Positions 1 to 8,838 of a DNA stretch of 64,000 bases are shown here, in pieces. The notes under the pieces were generated by a model that was given only the letters and a program-made list of their open reading frames with translations, ran no database searches and was not told where the DNA came from. The DNA comes from JADJPG01 sp964491875 (GTDB lineage Bacteria; Verrucomicrobiota; Verrucomicrobiia; Limisphaerales; JADJPG01), in assembly GCA_964491875.1 (NCBI GenBank), contig CAZBIC010000013.1, forward strand, positions 96,743 to 160,742. The letters are read 5' to 3'. A program made the translations under genes and the position numbers. The number at the start of each line of letters is the position of its first letter. Positions within the stretch are counted from its first letter, which is position 1.

Positions 1-978
1 TGCGTTGATGCGGTTCGTCATCCATGCGGGATCAAAAACCCTCTCGGCCAACTCGGCGACACGACGCTGGTAAAGCGCCGCGCCGGACGGAGTCTCGCAA
101 ACGGCCCGAGCCACCAGCGCCTTCATCGGCGGCGTCAGCGATGCGGTGGGTTCGTAGAACATCCGGTCCATTCCGTGGGGCAGAAAGACGGCGCGATTTG
201 TCCGCGGCTCGAAGTAGATCCGGTAGTTGTTTTGCATCAGACAATAGCCGTCGATGTGGCCCGCGAGAATCTCAGCCGCCATGAAGGACACGAATTGCTC
301 CACATCGAGCGTCGATCGAAGTTTCGCCCAGCGCGACGTCACGTCCGGCTCAGACGCCGCCGCCGCCAGAGCCTGCAAGTCAGAGTGATTTCCGACGCCA
401 TCGCCCGAGTCGCGTTCCAGTGGTTCGTTCACGTCGCGATGCAATCCGCCGTCGTAGAGATTCCCGTCGGCGTTCGAGAAATGCAGCCGCAGGAACTCCT
501 TCGTGAAACCTTCCTTCAGAACGAACAACCCCAACTTGCGGTCATTCAGCTCCACCGTGGCCCACGCCACCCGCGCCGCCGGTAGACCAGCGCGTCGGAA
601 GAGTTCGCCCGACAGATCTTCGCAGAGATACGTGGGATCCTGCGCCGAGTTGTTCAGGTGAATCTTCTTCAAACCATGCAAGCGCGCGTCCTGGTCGAAT
701 TTGCCAAACGCCAGCGTGAGCGAAGGCTTGTCGTCGAAACCTCGAAGACTTCCCTGCGAACCTTTGATGTGGACACCCACGCGCGGAAACTCGCGTCCAT
801 CGACTACCACTTTCGCCGGGACCGCCTTCCGCGGGTCGCGCCGGAGCGATTCGGCATCTGCAGGAGAAACCTCAATCTTGAAACGAAGGAGCGTAGGCTG
901 ATTGAAAATCGCACTGGCAGGATCCGCAAGGCAGGGAACAGCCAACGCGAGCATCAGCACACAGAGAACACGACTCAT
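1..978 (-). CDS. CotH-family protein, truncated by window edge
   Basis: The reading frame starts with ATG at 978 and stays open for 326 codons to the left edge, so the C-terminus is missing. Residues 1-18 look like a signal peptide (hydrophobic LCVLMLALAVPCLA). Residues about 60-180 show the CotH-type pattern: a beta strand ending in HIKGSQGS, a K-containing strand (DKPSLTLAF), then LHGLKKIHLNN and a VELNDRKLGLFVLKEG segment. CotH proteins are atypical secreted or spore-coat protein kinases and are abundant in this phylum. The usual DxD near the end of the domain reads FLPHGMDRMF (residues 265-274), so the first Asp is Gly; the other two CotH proteins here keep DxD. It lies 63 bp downstream of the cytochrome/WD40 gene and may be cotranscribed. 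Substrate unknown. Confidence 0.75.
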   Translation of the reverse strand, partial: MSRVLCVLMLALAVPCLADPASAIFNQPTLLRFKIEVSPADAESLRRDPRKAVPAKVVVDGREFPRVGVHIKGSQGSLRGFDDKPSLTLAFGKFDQDARLHGLKKIHLNNSAQDPTYLCEDLSGELFRRAGLPAARVAWATVELNDRKLGLFVLKEGFTKEFLRLHFSNADGNLYDGGLHRDVNEPLERDSGDGVGNHSDLQALAAAASEPDVTSRWAKLRSTLDVEQFVSFMAAEILAGHIDGYCLMQNNYRIYFEPRTNRAVFLPHGMDRMFYEPTASLTPPMKALVARAVCETPSGAALYQRRVAELAERVFDPAWMTNRINA

Positions 979-1041
979 GGCCAAGTCGGACGTCGCATTC
1001 CCCTGCTCTCTTCAACTCCCCACCGGGCCCGCGTGTAAAAA

Positions 1042-2415
1042 TCACTTCGCCGCCTGTTGCACGGGACCGGGCTTGACCGGCGCCGGCACGAACGCGCGAA
1101 CCAGATCGCCCTTCGCCGCGTCGAACACGCGCACCTTGCCGTCGAAGCCGCCCGTCACCACCCAGTTCGTGGAAGGATGATACGTCAACGCAAAGATGGC
1201 GCCGTCGTGGCCCTTGAGCGTCGCGATACGCTTCTTGTCCGCCGCGTTAAACACCCGCGCCTCGCCGCCGATGCTGCCGATGCAGATTGTCTTTCCATCC
1301 GGGCTGTAGGCGATCGCCTGCACCGGCCCGGGCATGCGCTCGAACTCCGCGCGCAGATTGGAATCGTTATTGGCCGCCGTGCGTCCCTGATTCTCCGCCA
1401 TCTTGTAGGTGCGGGTGATGTTCATGTCGCCGCCGCAGGTCACCACGTCTTCCTTCGGATGCCGCGCAAAGCAGACCACGCCTTCGAGCAGTTTGTTGAT
1501 GTCGTCGATGAACTGGCCGTTCGACGCGTCGATGAGCTTCATCGCCTTGTCGCGGCTGCCGCTGAGAATGCGCTTCCCGTCCAACGTCCACGTCGTGGCA
1601 AACACCCAGTCACTGTGATTCTCGAACTTCACCAACTCCTTGCCATCCGCCGCGCTGATAATGCGAACCACCTTGTCCGCACCGCCGAAGGTGAGGCGCG
1701 TCCCATCGGGCGACCATGAGATGCCGTAGATCGAATCGAGCGACACCTTGAACGACTTCGGCGCGTTCAACACCGTGCCCGTCGTCGACGAATCCCAAAT
1801 CTGCACTTCACCGAATCGCGACGGCGCACTGCCCGCCACCGCGAGCTTCTTGCCGTCCGGCGAAAACGCCAACGACTCGATGCGCGGCGATTCGCCCACG
1901 AGACGCGCGACGATGTTCGACTCCGCGCCACCATGCAGAAGCACTTCGTGATAACCAGACACGGCAAGCAGCTTGCCCTCCGGTGAGAACGCCAGTGCGC
2001 TGATAACCGGCGGCTGCTTGTATTCCGGCGCGGCGGTGAGCTTGTAGGAGCCCGCGCCCGCCGGCGTGTCATCCTTCGCGCCCTCCAGAATCCATCGTTC
2101 GATCATCGCGACTTCGACTTTGCTCAACGGATCGCCTTCCTTCGGCATCGACGGTTCCTCGCCGGAAATTTCATCGAGCAACGCGCTCTCCTTCGGTTTT
2201 CCCGCCACGAACCCAGGCCCGTGCTTGCCGCCCTTCTTCAGCAGTTCGTAGCTCGTCATGTCGAGCTGTCCCTTGAGCTTGCCCGGATGATGACAGCCCG
2301 TGCAGCTGCGTTTGAAGACCGGCACGATGTCGTTGTAGAAACTGACCGGCTTGTCGGCCGCAGCCGCGGTCAGAGTGGTGACAACCAGCGAGACTGCGCA
2401 GAGAACGCGATTCAT
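1042..2415 (-). CDS. Cytochrome-c-like domain plus WD40 propeller, secreted
   Basis: I chose the ATG at 2415 (457 aa) because it begins a clean signal peptide (MNRVLCAVSLVVTTLTAAAA); a longer frame to 2508 runs into the upstream gene, and ATG 2424 is a close alternative. Residues 38-42 are CTGCH, the haem-c motif of the Planctomycete-type cytochrome domain, followed by the family's GKPKESALLDEISG and MPKEGDPL segments. Residues about 134-440 are WD40 repeats (ALAFSPEGKLLAVSG, LAFSPDGKKLAVAG, AYSPDGKTICIGS), enough for one propeller. The protein is expected in the periplasm, where the propeller would bind a partner and the haem would transfer electrons. It follows the PPC-domain gene with only 19 bp between, so the two are probably one operon. 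Such cytochrome-WD40 proteins commonly accompany DUF1549/DUF1553/DUF1501 genes; their exact job is unknown. Confidence 0.85.
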   Translation of the reverse strand: MNRVLCAVSLVVTTLTAAAADKPVSFYNDIVPVFKRSCTGCHHPGKLKGQLDMTSYELLKKGGKHGPGFVAGKPKESALLDEISGEEPSMPKEGDPLSKVEVAMIERWILEGAKDDTPAGAGSYKLTAAPEYKQPPVISALAFSPEGKLLAVSGYHEVLLHGGAESNIVARLVGESPRIESLAFSPDGKKLAVAGSAPSRFGEVQIWDSSTTGTVLNAPKSFKVSLDSIYGISWSPDGTRLTFGGADKVVRIISAADGKELVKFENHSDWVFATTWTLDGKRILSGSRDKAMKLIDASNGQFIDDINKLLEGVVCFARHPKEDVVTCGGDMNITRTYKMAENQGRTAANNDSNLRAEFERMPGPVQAIAYSPDGKTICIGSIGGEARVFNAADKKRIATLKGHDGAIFALTYHPSTNWVVTGGFDGKVRVFDAAKGDLVRAFVPAPVKPGPVQQAAK

Positions 2416-2434
2416 AAGTTCCATTCGAGTTCGA

Positions 2435-4921
2435 TTACTTCGTGCCGGCAGGAATCGTCGGCGCGACCACGGCGTTCGTGGCCACTTCCACCGCTTCCGG
2501 CAAACCAATCGTCAGACCGATCTGCCCGGTGCGAACCTTGTAGTTCCGATCGTTCACCACCGCAGTGCCGACCACCGTGAGATTGTAATTCGTGCCGACT
2601 TTCGCCTTGTCCGTCGCGAAGAGCTTCATCGACACCTCGCCGACGCCGGCGGGAATTTTCGGCAACTCGCTGCGCACGCCCTCCGGCAGACCTTCGATGG
2701 ACAGCTCAACATCACCACCGAAACCCGCGCGACGCTCGACACGAATCTTCGTCTCCGCTTCACCCGCCGCGGAATCCGATCCCGGCGGCAGAACTGTCAG
2801 CGACAGCCGCGGCAGCGTGCTCGAAAGCACCAGCGGGAACTGCGTCACACTCACTGGAATCGGCTGCGTGTAGTTCACCACCTGGCGCCCGTCCGCCATC
2901 GCCTCGCCGCGCACCACCACCGTGCGAATGCCGATCTCGGAATCCATCTTCGGCGTCAGCTTGATGCGCCCGATGTTCTCGCCCGACTTGATGACCCCAT
3001 CGCCTCCACTGAAACTCCGCGACGCTGCTTCGCGTCCGGCGCTGAATCCTTCCGCCACCAGTTTGATCTCGCCATTGAAGCCTTCCTTCCGCTGCGCGAA
3101 GACCTCGACAGCTCCCGCCTGATTCTGCTCCATCGCCGCACCAAGCGTCGTGACATCCAACGAGAACGGCACCGTGTCCAGCACCGTCAGGTAACCTTGT
3201 CGCACCGGACGGTCGCCACTCAAGGGACTCGCCGGCACCGTGACATTCTTTCCGCCGATGACGCCGCTCGCCACGACGCGAATCGGAAACGAACCGATCG
3301 GCGCGTCTTTCGTCGCGGTGATCAACAGCAGCCCGCTGTGCGGCGCGTTCGGAATCACCAGCGGTTCCGCAAAGACGCCAGCCGGCAAATCCTCCACCGT
3401 AAACCGCACCGGTCCTTCAAAGCCGCCCGCGCGCGTCACTTCACAACGCAGCCTCGTCACACCCTCGCGATACACACGCGGCGTATCGCTGAGAAACGCC
3501 GCACTAAAACTCGGACCCGCTCCCGCCGTCGGCGGACGAATGCCCAGTCGGTAACCGAACCGCTCGCCGCCGCGATCCGTCAGGTCACGCAGCGTGAGCA
3601 GGTAATCCGTGTCCTTCTTCGCATCGAGTTCGATGCGTGCATCGGAACCCGACGCGTCATCGTTCTGAGCGATGATCGCGCCATTCGTGTCCGTCACCAC
3701 CAGCAACGCATCGAGCTTCGAGCCGAAACGCCCCGCCGCCACGTCCAGCGTGAGCTTCTGGTCCTTGTCCGACTTGAATTTGAACCGGTCCACATCACCA
3801 GCCATGCCGATACGCCCGTTGACGACAATCGGCGCCGTGAACGCCTGCACCTGCGCCGTCTCGTTATTCGGTTCGGTCTCCATCACTTCGCCGAACTCGG
3901 AAACGTTGAACGGAATCAAGTTCGAGAAACCGCGCGGCGTCTTCACCCGAATCTCCTGGCTGCGCGGCGCAGTCGGCGCGATGTCCAGCGAGAGCTTGGT
4001 GGTGCCATCGAGATTGCGGCCCGTCACTTCCACCTCCGCCGTCTTGCCGCGCTGACCGCCGAACGGAAACAGCGACTCGACGTAGGGAATCGGCCCGACG
4101 GTCAGTCGATACGAATACTCGTTGCCCCCGCGATAGCGGAAATCGCGCAACGCAAGAATGAACTCTCCATCTGCCGGCGCGGTGAAGAACAACAGGCTGT
4201 CGAGGCCGATGGCGTCTTCATTGCGCGCCAGCTCCTTGCCCGCCGCATCAAGCACCATCAACGAGGAATCCAGCGGCGACCCACGCCGAGCCGCTTCCAC
4301 TTCAAAGACAAACTCCTGCCCCTTCGTCGCCTTGAACTTGTAGTGATTCGTCTGCGCGCCCGTGTTGAGCGCCCCGGAAATCACCGCGGGCAATTCCACC
4401 GGCTGCGCCTCCGCCAGCGACGTGTTCGGATCGCGTTTCGCTATCTCCGGCCACTGACCGACGTTCAAGTTCAGCGGATTGCTCACGCCGCCGGGCGCCA
4501 TCACGCGCAATTCGCGCGGCGAAAGCGAGGCATCGCCTAGAGCTGTGATCTTAAGAACGAGCTTCTTCTCGTCACGTTTCGGAGTCGCCGGTTCCGCGCG
4601 CGTAATGCCGCCGCCGGTCGATTCCACAACCACGCTCGATTTCGGAGCTGGCGCGGCCGGCGCGACATTCGTGGCGCTCAACCCCGCGTCGCCGTTGAAA
4701 AGGATCTGCGTGACACCGCCCAGATTCTCGCCCGAGAGCGTCACTTCAATGGTCGTTCCGCGCTGAATCCATTCGGGGGAAATAGCCGTGAGCTTAGGGA
4801 CGGGCTGGGCATTCGCCGCGATGGCGAGTGCGGCAAAAGCAGCCATCCACCCGCGAAGGAAAAAGGCGCAAACCGGATGACGGGGCGAGCCGTTCGAAAG
4901 GCTACGGGGCAGCGGGTTCAT
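2435..4921 (-). CDS. PPC-domain secreted protein with IPT/TIG-like domains
   Basis: 828 aa with a long signal sequence (hydrophobic residues 20-38, cleavage expected after AANA). Residues about 43-155 resemble an IPT/TIG fold (LTAISPEWIQRGTTIEVTLSG). Two pre-peptidase C-terminal (PPC) domains follow at about 175-275 and 345-460, recognisable by HYKFKATKGQEFVFEVEA, RFKFKSDKDQKLTLDVAAG and the LRDxxxRGGxxxxYRL ends, separated by a second IPT-like stretch (280-340). The last ~350 residues are further beta-rich domains. No catalytic motif was seen, so this is probably a structural or binding protein of the periplasm or surface. It sits 19 bp upstream of the cytochrome-WD40 gene and 194 bp downstream of rnr; similar PPC proteins accompany the Planctomycete-type cytochrome set in related bacteria. 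Fusion partners and substrate are unknown. Confidence 0.85.
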   Translation of the reverse strand: MNPLPRSLSNGSPRHPVCAFFLRGWMAAFAALAIAANAQPVPKLTAISPEWIQRGTTIEVTLSGENLGGVTQILFNGDAGLSATNVAPAAPAPKSSVVVESTGGGITRAEPATPKRDEKKLVLKITALGDASLSPRELRVMAPGGVSNPLNLNVGQWPEIAKRDPNTSLAEAQPVELPAVISGALNTGAQTNHYKFKATKGQEFVFEVEAARRGSPLDSSLMVLDAAGKELARNEDAIGLDSLLFFTAPADGEFILALRDFRYRGGNEYSYRLTVGPIPYVESLFPFGGQRGKTAEVEVTGRNLDGTTKLSLDIAPTAPRSQEIRVKTPRGFSNLIPFNVSEFGEVMETEPNNETAQVQAFTAPIVVNGRIGMAGDVDRFKFKSDKDQKLTLDVAAGRFGSKLDALLVVTDTNGAIIAQNDDASGSDARIELDAKKDTDYLLTLRDLTDRGGERFGYRLGIRPPTAGAGPSFSAAFLSDTPRVYREGVTRLRCEVTRAGGFEGPVRFTVEDLPAGVFAEPLVIPNAPHSGLLLITATKDAPIGSFPIRVVASGVIGGKNVTVPASPLSGDRPVRQGYLTVLDTVPFSLDVTTLGAAMEQNQAGAVEVFAQRKEGFNGEIKLVAEGFSAGREAASRSFSGGDGVIKSGENIGRIKLTPKMDSEIGIRTVVVRGEAMADGRQVVNYTQPIPVSVTQFPLVLSSTLPRLSLTVLPPGSDSAAGEAETKIRVERRAGFGGDVELSIEGLPEGVRSELPKIPAGVGEVSMKLFATDKAKVGTNYNLTVVGTAVVNDRNYKVRTGQIGLTIGLPEAVEVATNAVVAPTIPAGTK

Positions 4922-5043
4922 GATCGAATCTTAGGACCCGCCCGACACCGCCTCAATTCAAATATAATGAGACTAGTTGGTGAGCATGGACGAGAGCCGA
5001 TTCCCGGGGGCGACGTCCATCGTCCTTGCCTCGGAACGTTGCT

Positions 5044-5087
5044 GCGGGTCGCAGACCCGCGGTCCGGAGCGCGCCTCTGTGAGGCGC
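5044..5087. repeat. Two adjacent perfect hairpins between rnr and PPC gene
   Basis: Two perfect 7-bp stems with 3-nt loops lie side by side: GCGGGTC/GACCCGC at 5044-5060 and GCGCCTC/GAGGCGC at 5071-5087. They start 29 bases beyond the rnr stop codon on the minus strand. There is no T-tract, so an intrinsic terminator is not certain; mRNA 3'-end stabilisation or a dispersed palindromic repeat are equally possible. Confidence 0.6.
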
Positions 5088-5115
5088 AGCTATCCAGCCC
5101 TTCCTGCAACTCGGT

Positions 5116-7716
5116 TCACCGGCGTCCACCTCGCCCGCCTTGGGAACGCCCGCCCTGCGAAGGTCGGCGCGGGCCGTCACGTCGCGTTTGCTTCGCGCCT
5201 TGCGCTGAGCTGAGGAAAGTTCGTTGCGCCGTCGGAATGCTGCGTCCCGATGAAGACGATTGCATCAGCGTCTTCCCGGACGACTGGCCACCCTGCGGTT
5301 TCTGCGGCGGACGAGAACGATCATCACGCCGTGGCGAACCCGAGTGCGAGGTCGGCAAGGTTGGACGCGAGGTGCCCTGCTGCTCCCGACGCGGCGCTCC
5401 TGACTGAGACGCCGGCATCGGCCGACGCGGGCCGCCTTGCTGCCGACGCGGGGCGTCAGACTGCGAACTCCGCAGCGGAGGCCGCGAGCCACCACGATGC
5501 GGGCGCGGTGCATCCCGACGCGCCTGTTGCTGCGGCTGCGAAGAACGCTGCTCGCGTCCCGGCATGCGACGCCCGGGCGCTGGACGACCCGACTGCCGTT
5601 GCTGCGGTGAACGCACCTGCTGCGTCTGCGCGAACCGGAAGTCCACCTGCTTCTTGTAGCGATCGACTTTCGCGATCTGCACTTCCACGCGATCCCCGAG
5701 CTTAATCACCCGCCGCGTGCGCCGGCCGACGAGTTGATTGCGCGCCGGGTCGAACATGAAGAAATCATCCTCCACCGTGGACAACGGCACGAGGCCGCTC
5801 ATCCCCAGCCCGGTTACGTCCACGAAGAAACCGAAGTTCCGCAGCTCCGTCACCAGCGCGGGATACCGCTGCGGTTCGCCGGAACCCAACTGCGATTCCA
5901 GATACGCGTACATCTTCACGTCCTTGCTGTCGCGCTCGGCATCAGCGGAATTCCGCTCGGTCAGCGAGATGTGTTCGGCGGTTTCATGCAACGTGTTCTT
6001 CGAGCCGTGGCTTTGCTCGAAGAGCGCGCGATGCACCACCAAGTCCGCGTAACGCCGGATCGGCGAGGTGAAATGCGCGTAATGCTTCTTCGCGAGACCG
6101 TAGTGGCCCAGCGGCTCCACGGCGTAACGCGCGCGCTTGAGCGAGCGCAGGAAACCAATCTTCAGCGCGGCGCCGATGGACACCGTGCCGAGGCGATGCA
6201 GCAGCTTCTGCACTTCACCGCGATGGCTCAGGTTGCCGCACGCGAGATGATGACTCAGCACGTCGTCGCGATATTCCTGCAGGCGGCGCGGATCCGGTTC
6301 CTCATGCACGCGGTGAATGGCCGGACGCCGCGTCTGCAACAGCCGCGCCGCCACCGCTTCGTTGGCGAGCAGCATGAACTCCTCGATCAACTGGTGCGAA
6401 ATGTCGTTCTCCACGCGTTCGATACGCTCCACCTTGCCGCGTTCATCGAGGCGGATCTTCATCTCGGGAAAATCCAGTTCCAGCGCGCCCGCCTGGAAGC
6501 GCAGCCGCCGGATGCGTTGCGCCAGCGCGTTCGCGTCGTGCAACATCTGTTCGATGTGACCATCCGGCGCGCGCTGAAGAACCGCAAACGCCTCGCGATA
6601 CGTGAAGCGCCGTTGCGAATGAATCACCGCCGGGTAGAAGCGCGACTTCACCACGCGGCCGTCGTTCGACACGAGGAACTCGACGCACTTCGTCAGGCGA
6701 TCGACATGCGGCTTGAGCGAACACAGTTCGTTGCTCAATGCCTCCGGCAGCATCGGCATCACACGGTCCACGAGATACGTCGAGTTGCCGCGACGGCGCG
6801 CCTCGTCGTCGAGTGCCGTGCCGGGCTTCACGTAGTGCGACACGTCCGCGATGTGAACCCACAGCTTCCAATGCCCGCCATCCGCGCGCTCCACGCAGAT
6901 CGCGTCGTCAAAATCCTTCGCGTCATCCGGATCGATCGTGATGACCCGATGCGCACGGCAATCCTCGCGTCCGGCGATTTCTTCAGCGCGCACTTCGCTG
7001 CCAATGGCGCGCGCCTCCTGGAGAACATTCTGCGGGAAGTGCAGCGGCAGATTGTATTGGCGCAGCACCGAGAGCATGTCCACGCCCTCCGCATCCGGCG
7101 CACCGAGCACCTCGATGATTTCACCCTCGGGATTGGTGTGCCGCGATTCCCACTCGCGCAACTCCACCACCACCTTGTCGCCGACGTTCGGCTTGAGCCC
7201 GACATCGCGCGGCTCCGGCACGTAGATGTCATGCGGGACGCGCGGGTCATCGGGAATGACGTAGAGAAAACGCTCACTGCGCTGCAACGTGCCGACCATC
7301 TGCGCGCGATGCCGTTCCAGAATGCGAATGACCGTACCCGTCTCCTGCACCTCCACGCCCGCGCGCGGCGGACGCACCCGCACATCGCGCCGCACCAGGA
7401 CACGGTCCTCGTGCAACGCCGTGCCCGTCGCGCTCTCGGGAATCGCAATCTCCTTCAGGCTCTTGTCGTCCGGCGCGAGGAAGCCCTTCCCCGAACGATT
7501 CATGAGAATGCGGCCCGGGATCAAATCCGCCTCGCCCGGCAGGATGTAACGATTCCCCTTCGTGCGCACCACGAGACCTGCCTGCAACAATTCACCGAGC
7601 ACCTTCTGCAATTCCTGCTGCCGATCCGGCCGCAGGCGCAGGTGCTGCAGGAGTTCCGGCACATTGGACGGGACGTAAGTTTTCTGTCCCAACAAACGCA
7701 GGAGGCTTTCTTTCAT
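5116..7716 (-). CDS. rnr: Ribonuclease R
   Basis: A 3'-5' exoribonuclease (866 aa from ATG 7716) that degrades structured RNA and takes part in rRNA and trans-translation quality control. Domain order: N-terminal helix-turn-helix region (1-60), two cold-shock/OB domains (about 62-210), RNB catalytic domain (about 255-590) and S1 domain (about 616-698). The RNB metal site is clear: ITIDPDDAKDFDDAI (residues 260-274), with HYAHFTSPIRRYADLVVHR at 545-563. I prefer ATG 7716 to the longer 7797 start because MKESLLRLL matches the family start. After the S1 domain comes an unusual ~165-residue tail of low complexity rich in R, Q, G, S and P, with three ~20-residue units carrying S(Q/H)S(D/G)xPRR at about 750-806. 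Basic tails occur in RNase R proteins, but this one is long. Confidence 0.95.
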   Translation of the reverse strand: MKESLLRLLGQKTYVPSNVPELLQHLRLRPDRQQELQKVLGELLQAGLVVRTKGNRYILPGEADLIPGRILMNRSGKGFLAPDDKSLKEIAIPESATGTALHEDRVLVRRDVRVRPPRAGVEVQETGTVIRILERHRAQMVGTLQRSERFLYVIPDDPRVPHDIYVPEPRDVGLKPNVGDKVVVELREWESRHTNPEGEIIEVLGAPDAEGVDMLSVLRQYNLPLHFPQNVLQEARAIGSEVRAEEIAGREDCRAHRVITIDPDDAKDFDDAICVERADGGHWKLWVHIADVSHYVKPGTALDDEARRRGNSTYLVDRVMPMLPEALSNELCSLKPHVDRLTKCVEFLVSNDGRVVKSRFYPAVIHSQRRFTYREAFAVLQRAPDGHIEQMLHDANALAQRIRRLRFQAGALELDFPEMKIRLDERGKVERIERVENDISHQLIEEFMLLANEAVAARLLQTRRPAIHRVHEEPDPRRLQEYRDDVLSHHLACGNLSHRGEVQKLLHRLGTVSIGAALKIGFLRSLKRARYAVEPLGHYGLAKKHYAHFTSPIRRYADLVVHRALFEQSHGSKNTLHETAEHISLTERNSADAERDSKDVKMYAYLESQLGSGEPQRYPALVTELRNFGFFVDVTGLGMSGLVPLSTVEDDFFMFDPARNQLVGRRTRRVIKLGDRVEVQIAKVDRYKKQVDFRFAQTQQVRSPQQRQSGRPAPGRRMPGREQRSSQPQQQARRDAPRPHRGGSRPPLRSSQSDAPRRQQGGPRRPMPASQSGAPRREQQGTSRPTLPTSHSGSPRRDDRSRPPQKPQGGQSSGKTLMQSSSSGRSIPTAQRTFLSSAQGAKQTRRDGPRRPSQGGRSQGGRGGRR

Positions 7717-7843
7717 TGCCGCGATGATGGGACCAGCACCTGTGGCTCGGCAACTCTGCAAATGGCGTTGAGAGGTTTCTTCTTTGCGACCTCTCAAGGA
7801 ATCCGTCGCGGATGTTTGGAAAGCGGTGCGAGATTGGAGGATT

Positions 7844-8053
7844 GGTCCGCCCTCACCCTAACCCTCTCCCCCAAGAGAGGGGACGCGAATAGATCGCTCT
7901 GAAAACTTGGATTCTATTCGCCGCGTTCGTTGCGTTTAGATATTCGACCGGAGTTCCAGATGGCGAGGGCGCGGAAAGCAGCTCTCGAACAATTCAAGGC
8001 GGACCGTCGTGCTCCCTCTCCTCGGGGGAGAGGGCCGGGGTGAGGGCGGGCCT
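7844..8053. repeat. ~210-bp repeat with terminal inverted repeats, copy A
   Basis: The left end CCGCCCTCACCC..CCCTCTCCCC and the right end (its reverse complement, near GGGGAGAGGGCCGGGGTGAG) form a ~25-bp terminal inverted repeat. A second copy in the same orientation lies at 8507-8715. The ends are nearly identical between copies while the middles have diverged. Copy A fills most of the 385-bp gap between the rnr start (7716) and the DUF559 gene (8102); I see no other gene in that gap. It encodes no recognisable protein and resembles a MITE-like or REP-like element. Confidence 0.8.
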
Positions 8054-8101
8054 CATCACTCTATTCTTCCGAACCTCCAGACCAAGTCTTACACTCAGTC
8101 C

Positions 8102-8503
8102 ATGCCCTCCGACAAAGCGCGAACGCTTCGCAAGGAATCCACGTGGGCCGAAAAGATTCTGTGGCGTTGGCTGCGAGATCGCCGGTTCAGCGCTTACAAG
8201 TTCCGGCGACAACATCCGGCCGGACCCTACACGTTGGATTTCTTTTGCGAGGAAGCCCGCCTCTCTATTGAACTCGACGGAGCGCAACACGGCTTTCCTG
8301 AGCAGCGTGAGCATGACGAAGAGCGGACCAAGTTTCTCGCGACACTGGGCATCAAGGAACTCCGGTTCTGGAACTCACGGCTGCGAAGCGCGCCACAGAT
8401 GGTGCGCGATACCATCTTTCGGGAGCTTCAGGAACGAGCGCCTCATCCGCTGCCGGAATACACGAGGCCGATGAATTCGGATTCCGAACGGAAAAGTAAG
8501 TGA
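8102..8503 (+). CDS. DUF559 endonuclease-domain protein (Vsr-like fold)
   Basis: 133 aa, close to the usual length of the DUF559 family, which has a PD-(D/E)xK nuclease fold related to Vsr mismatch endonucleases. Visible family signatures: RKESTWAEKILWRWLR (residues 10-25), KFRRQHPAGPYTLDFFC (33-49) and LSIELDGAQH (54-63), then D72/R75 and KELRFWNSRL. Candidate metal ligands are D46, E57 and D59. I took ATG 8102; an in-frame extension to 8009 would be translated from the upstream repeat. The gene is on the strand opposite to its neighbours. Repeat copy A ends about 50 bp before it and copy B begins 3 bp after its stop, so gene and repeats look like one unit. Cellular role not established; a role in moving or maintaining the repeat is my inference only. 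Confidence 0.85.
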   Translation: MPSDKARTLRKESTWAEKILWRWLRDRRFSAYKFRRQHPAGPYTLDFFCEEARLSIELDGAQHGFPEQREHDEERTKFLATLGIKELRFWNSRLRSAPQMVRDTIFRELQERAPHPLPEYTRPMNSDSERKSK

Positions 8504-8506
8504 TTT

Positions 8507-8715
8507 GGTCCGCCCTCACCCTGGCCCTCTCCCCCAAGAGAGGGGACGCGGATTCGCGCTTTGGAAAACTCGGACACTGCTTGCCGCGCTTGTTGCGTCT
8601 CGATGTTCGGTCAGCAGTTTCAAACGGCAAGAACGCGGAAGGGCGCTCTCGAATGATTCAAGCACGGCCCATCGCGCTCCCTCTCCTAGGGGAGAGGGCC
8701 CGGGTGAGGGCGAGC
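8507..8715. repeat. ~210-bp repeat with terminal inverted repeats, copy B
   Basis: Second, same-orientation copy of the element at 7844-8053. The first ~40 bases are almost identical to copy A (two differences near position 17), as is the right end CTCCCTCTCCTxGGGGGAGAGGG-like block; the middle is only partly similar. It starts 3 bp after the DUF559 stop codon. The remaining stretch to 8838 shows no gene. Confidence 0.8.
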
Positions 8716-8838
8716 GTTCAATCTGAATGCCGTGGGACGCACGGACCCAGGGTAGCCGCCGCGCGCCAACCTTGGGCTGCGGAAAGGAAGGTCGTGATCC
8801 AGAGGTAAGTCTCCAGGCATGACGCATTTCGCCCATCC

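Noticed and set aside
2351..4540. Long plus-strand frame (729 codons) opposite the PPC gene
   Set aside because: Arginine/histidine-rich shadow of a high-GC gene on the other strand; the minus-strand product has clear PPC domains and a signal peptide.
5044..5087. Riboswitch or tRNA at the hairpin pair
   Set aside because: The two 7-bp hairpins do not form a cloverleaf or any known riboswitch fold I recognise, and lie downstream of rnr rather than before a gene controlled in that way.
5734..7902. 722-codon plus-strand frame opposite rnr
   Set aside because: Antisense shadow; the rnr product carries complete RNB and S1 signatures.
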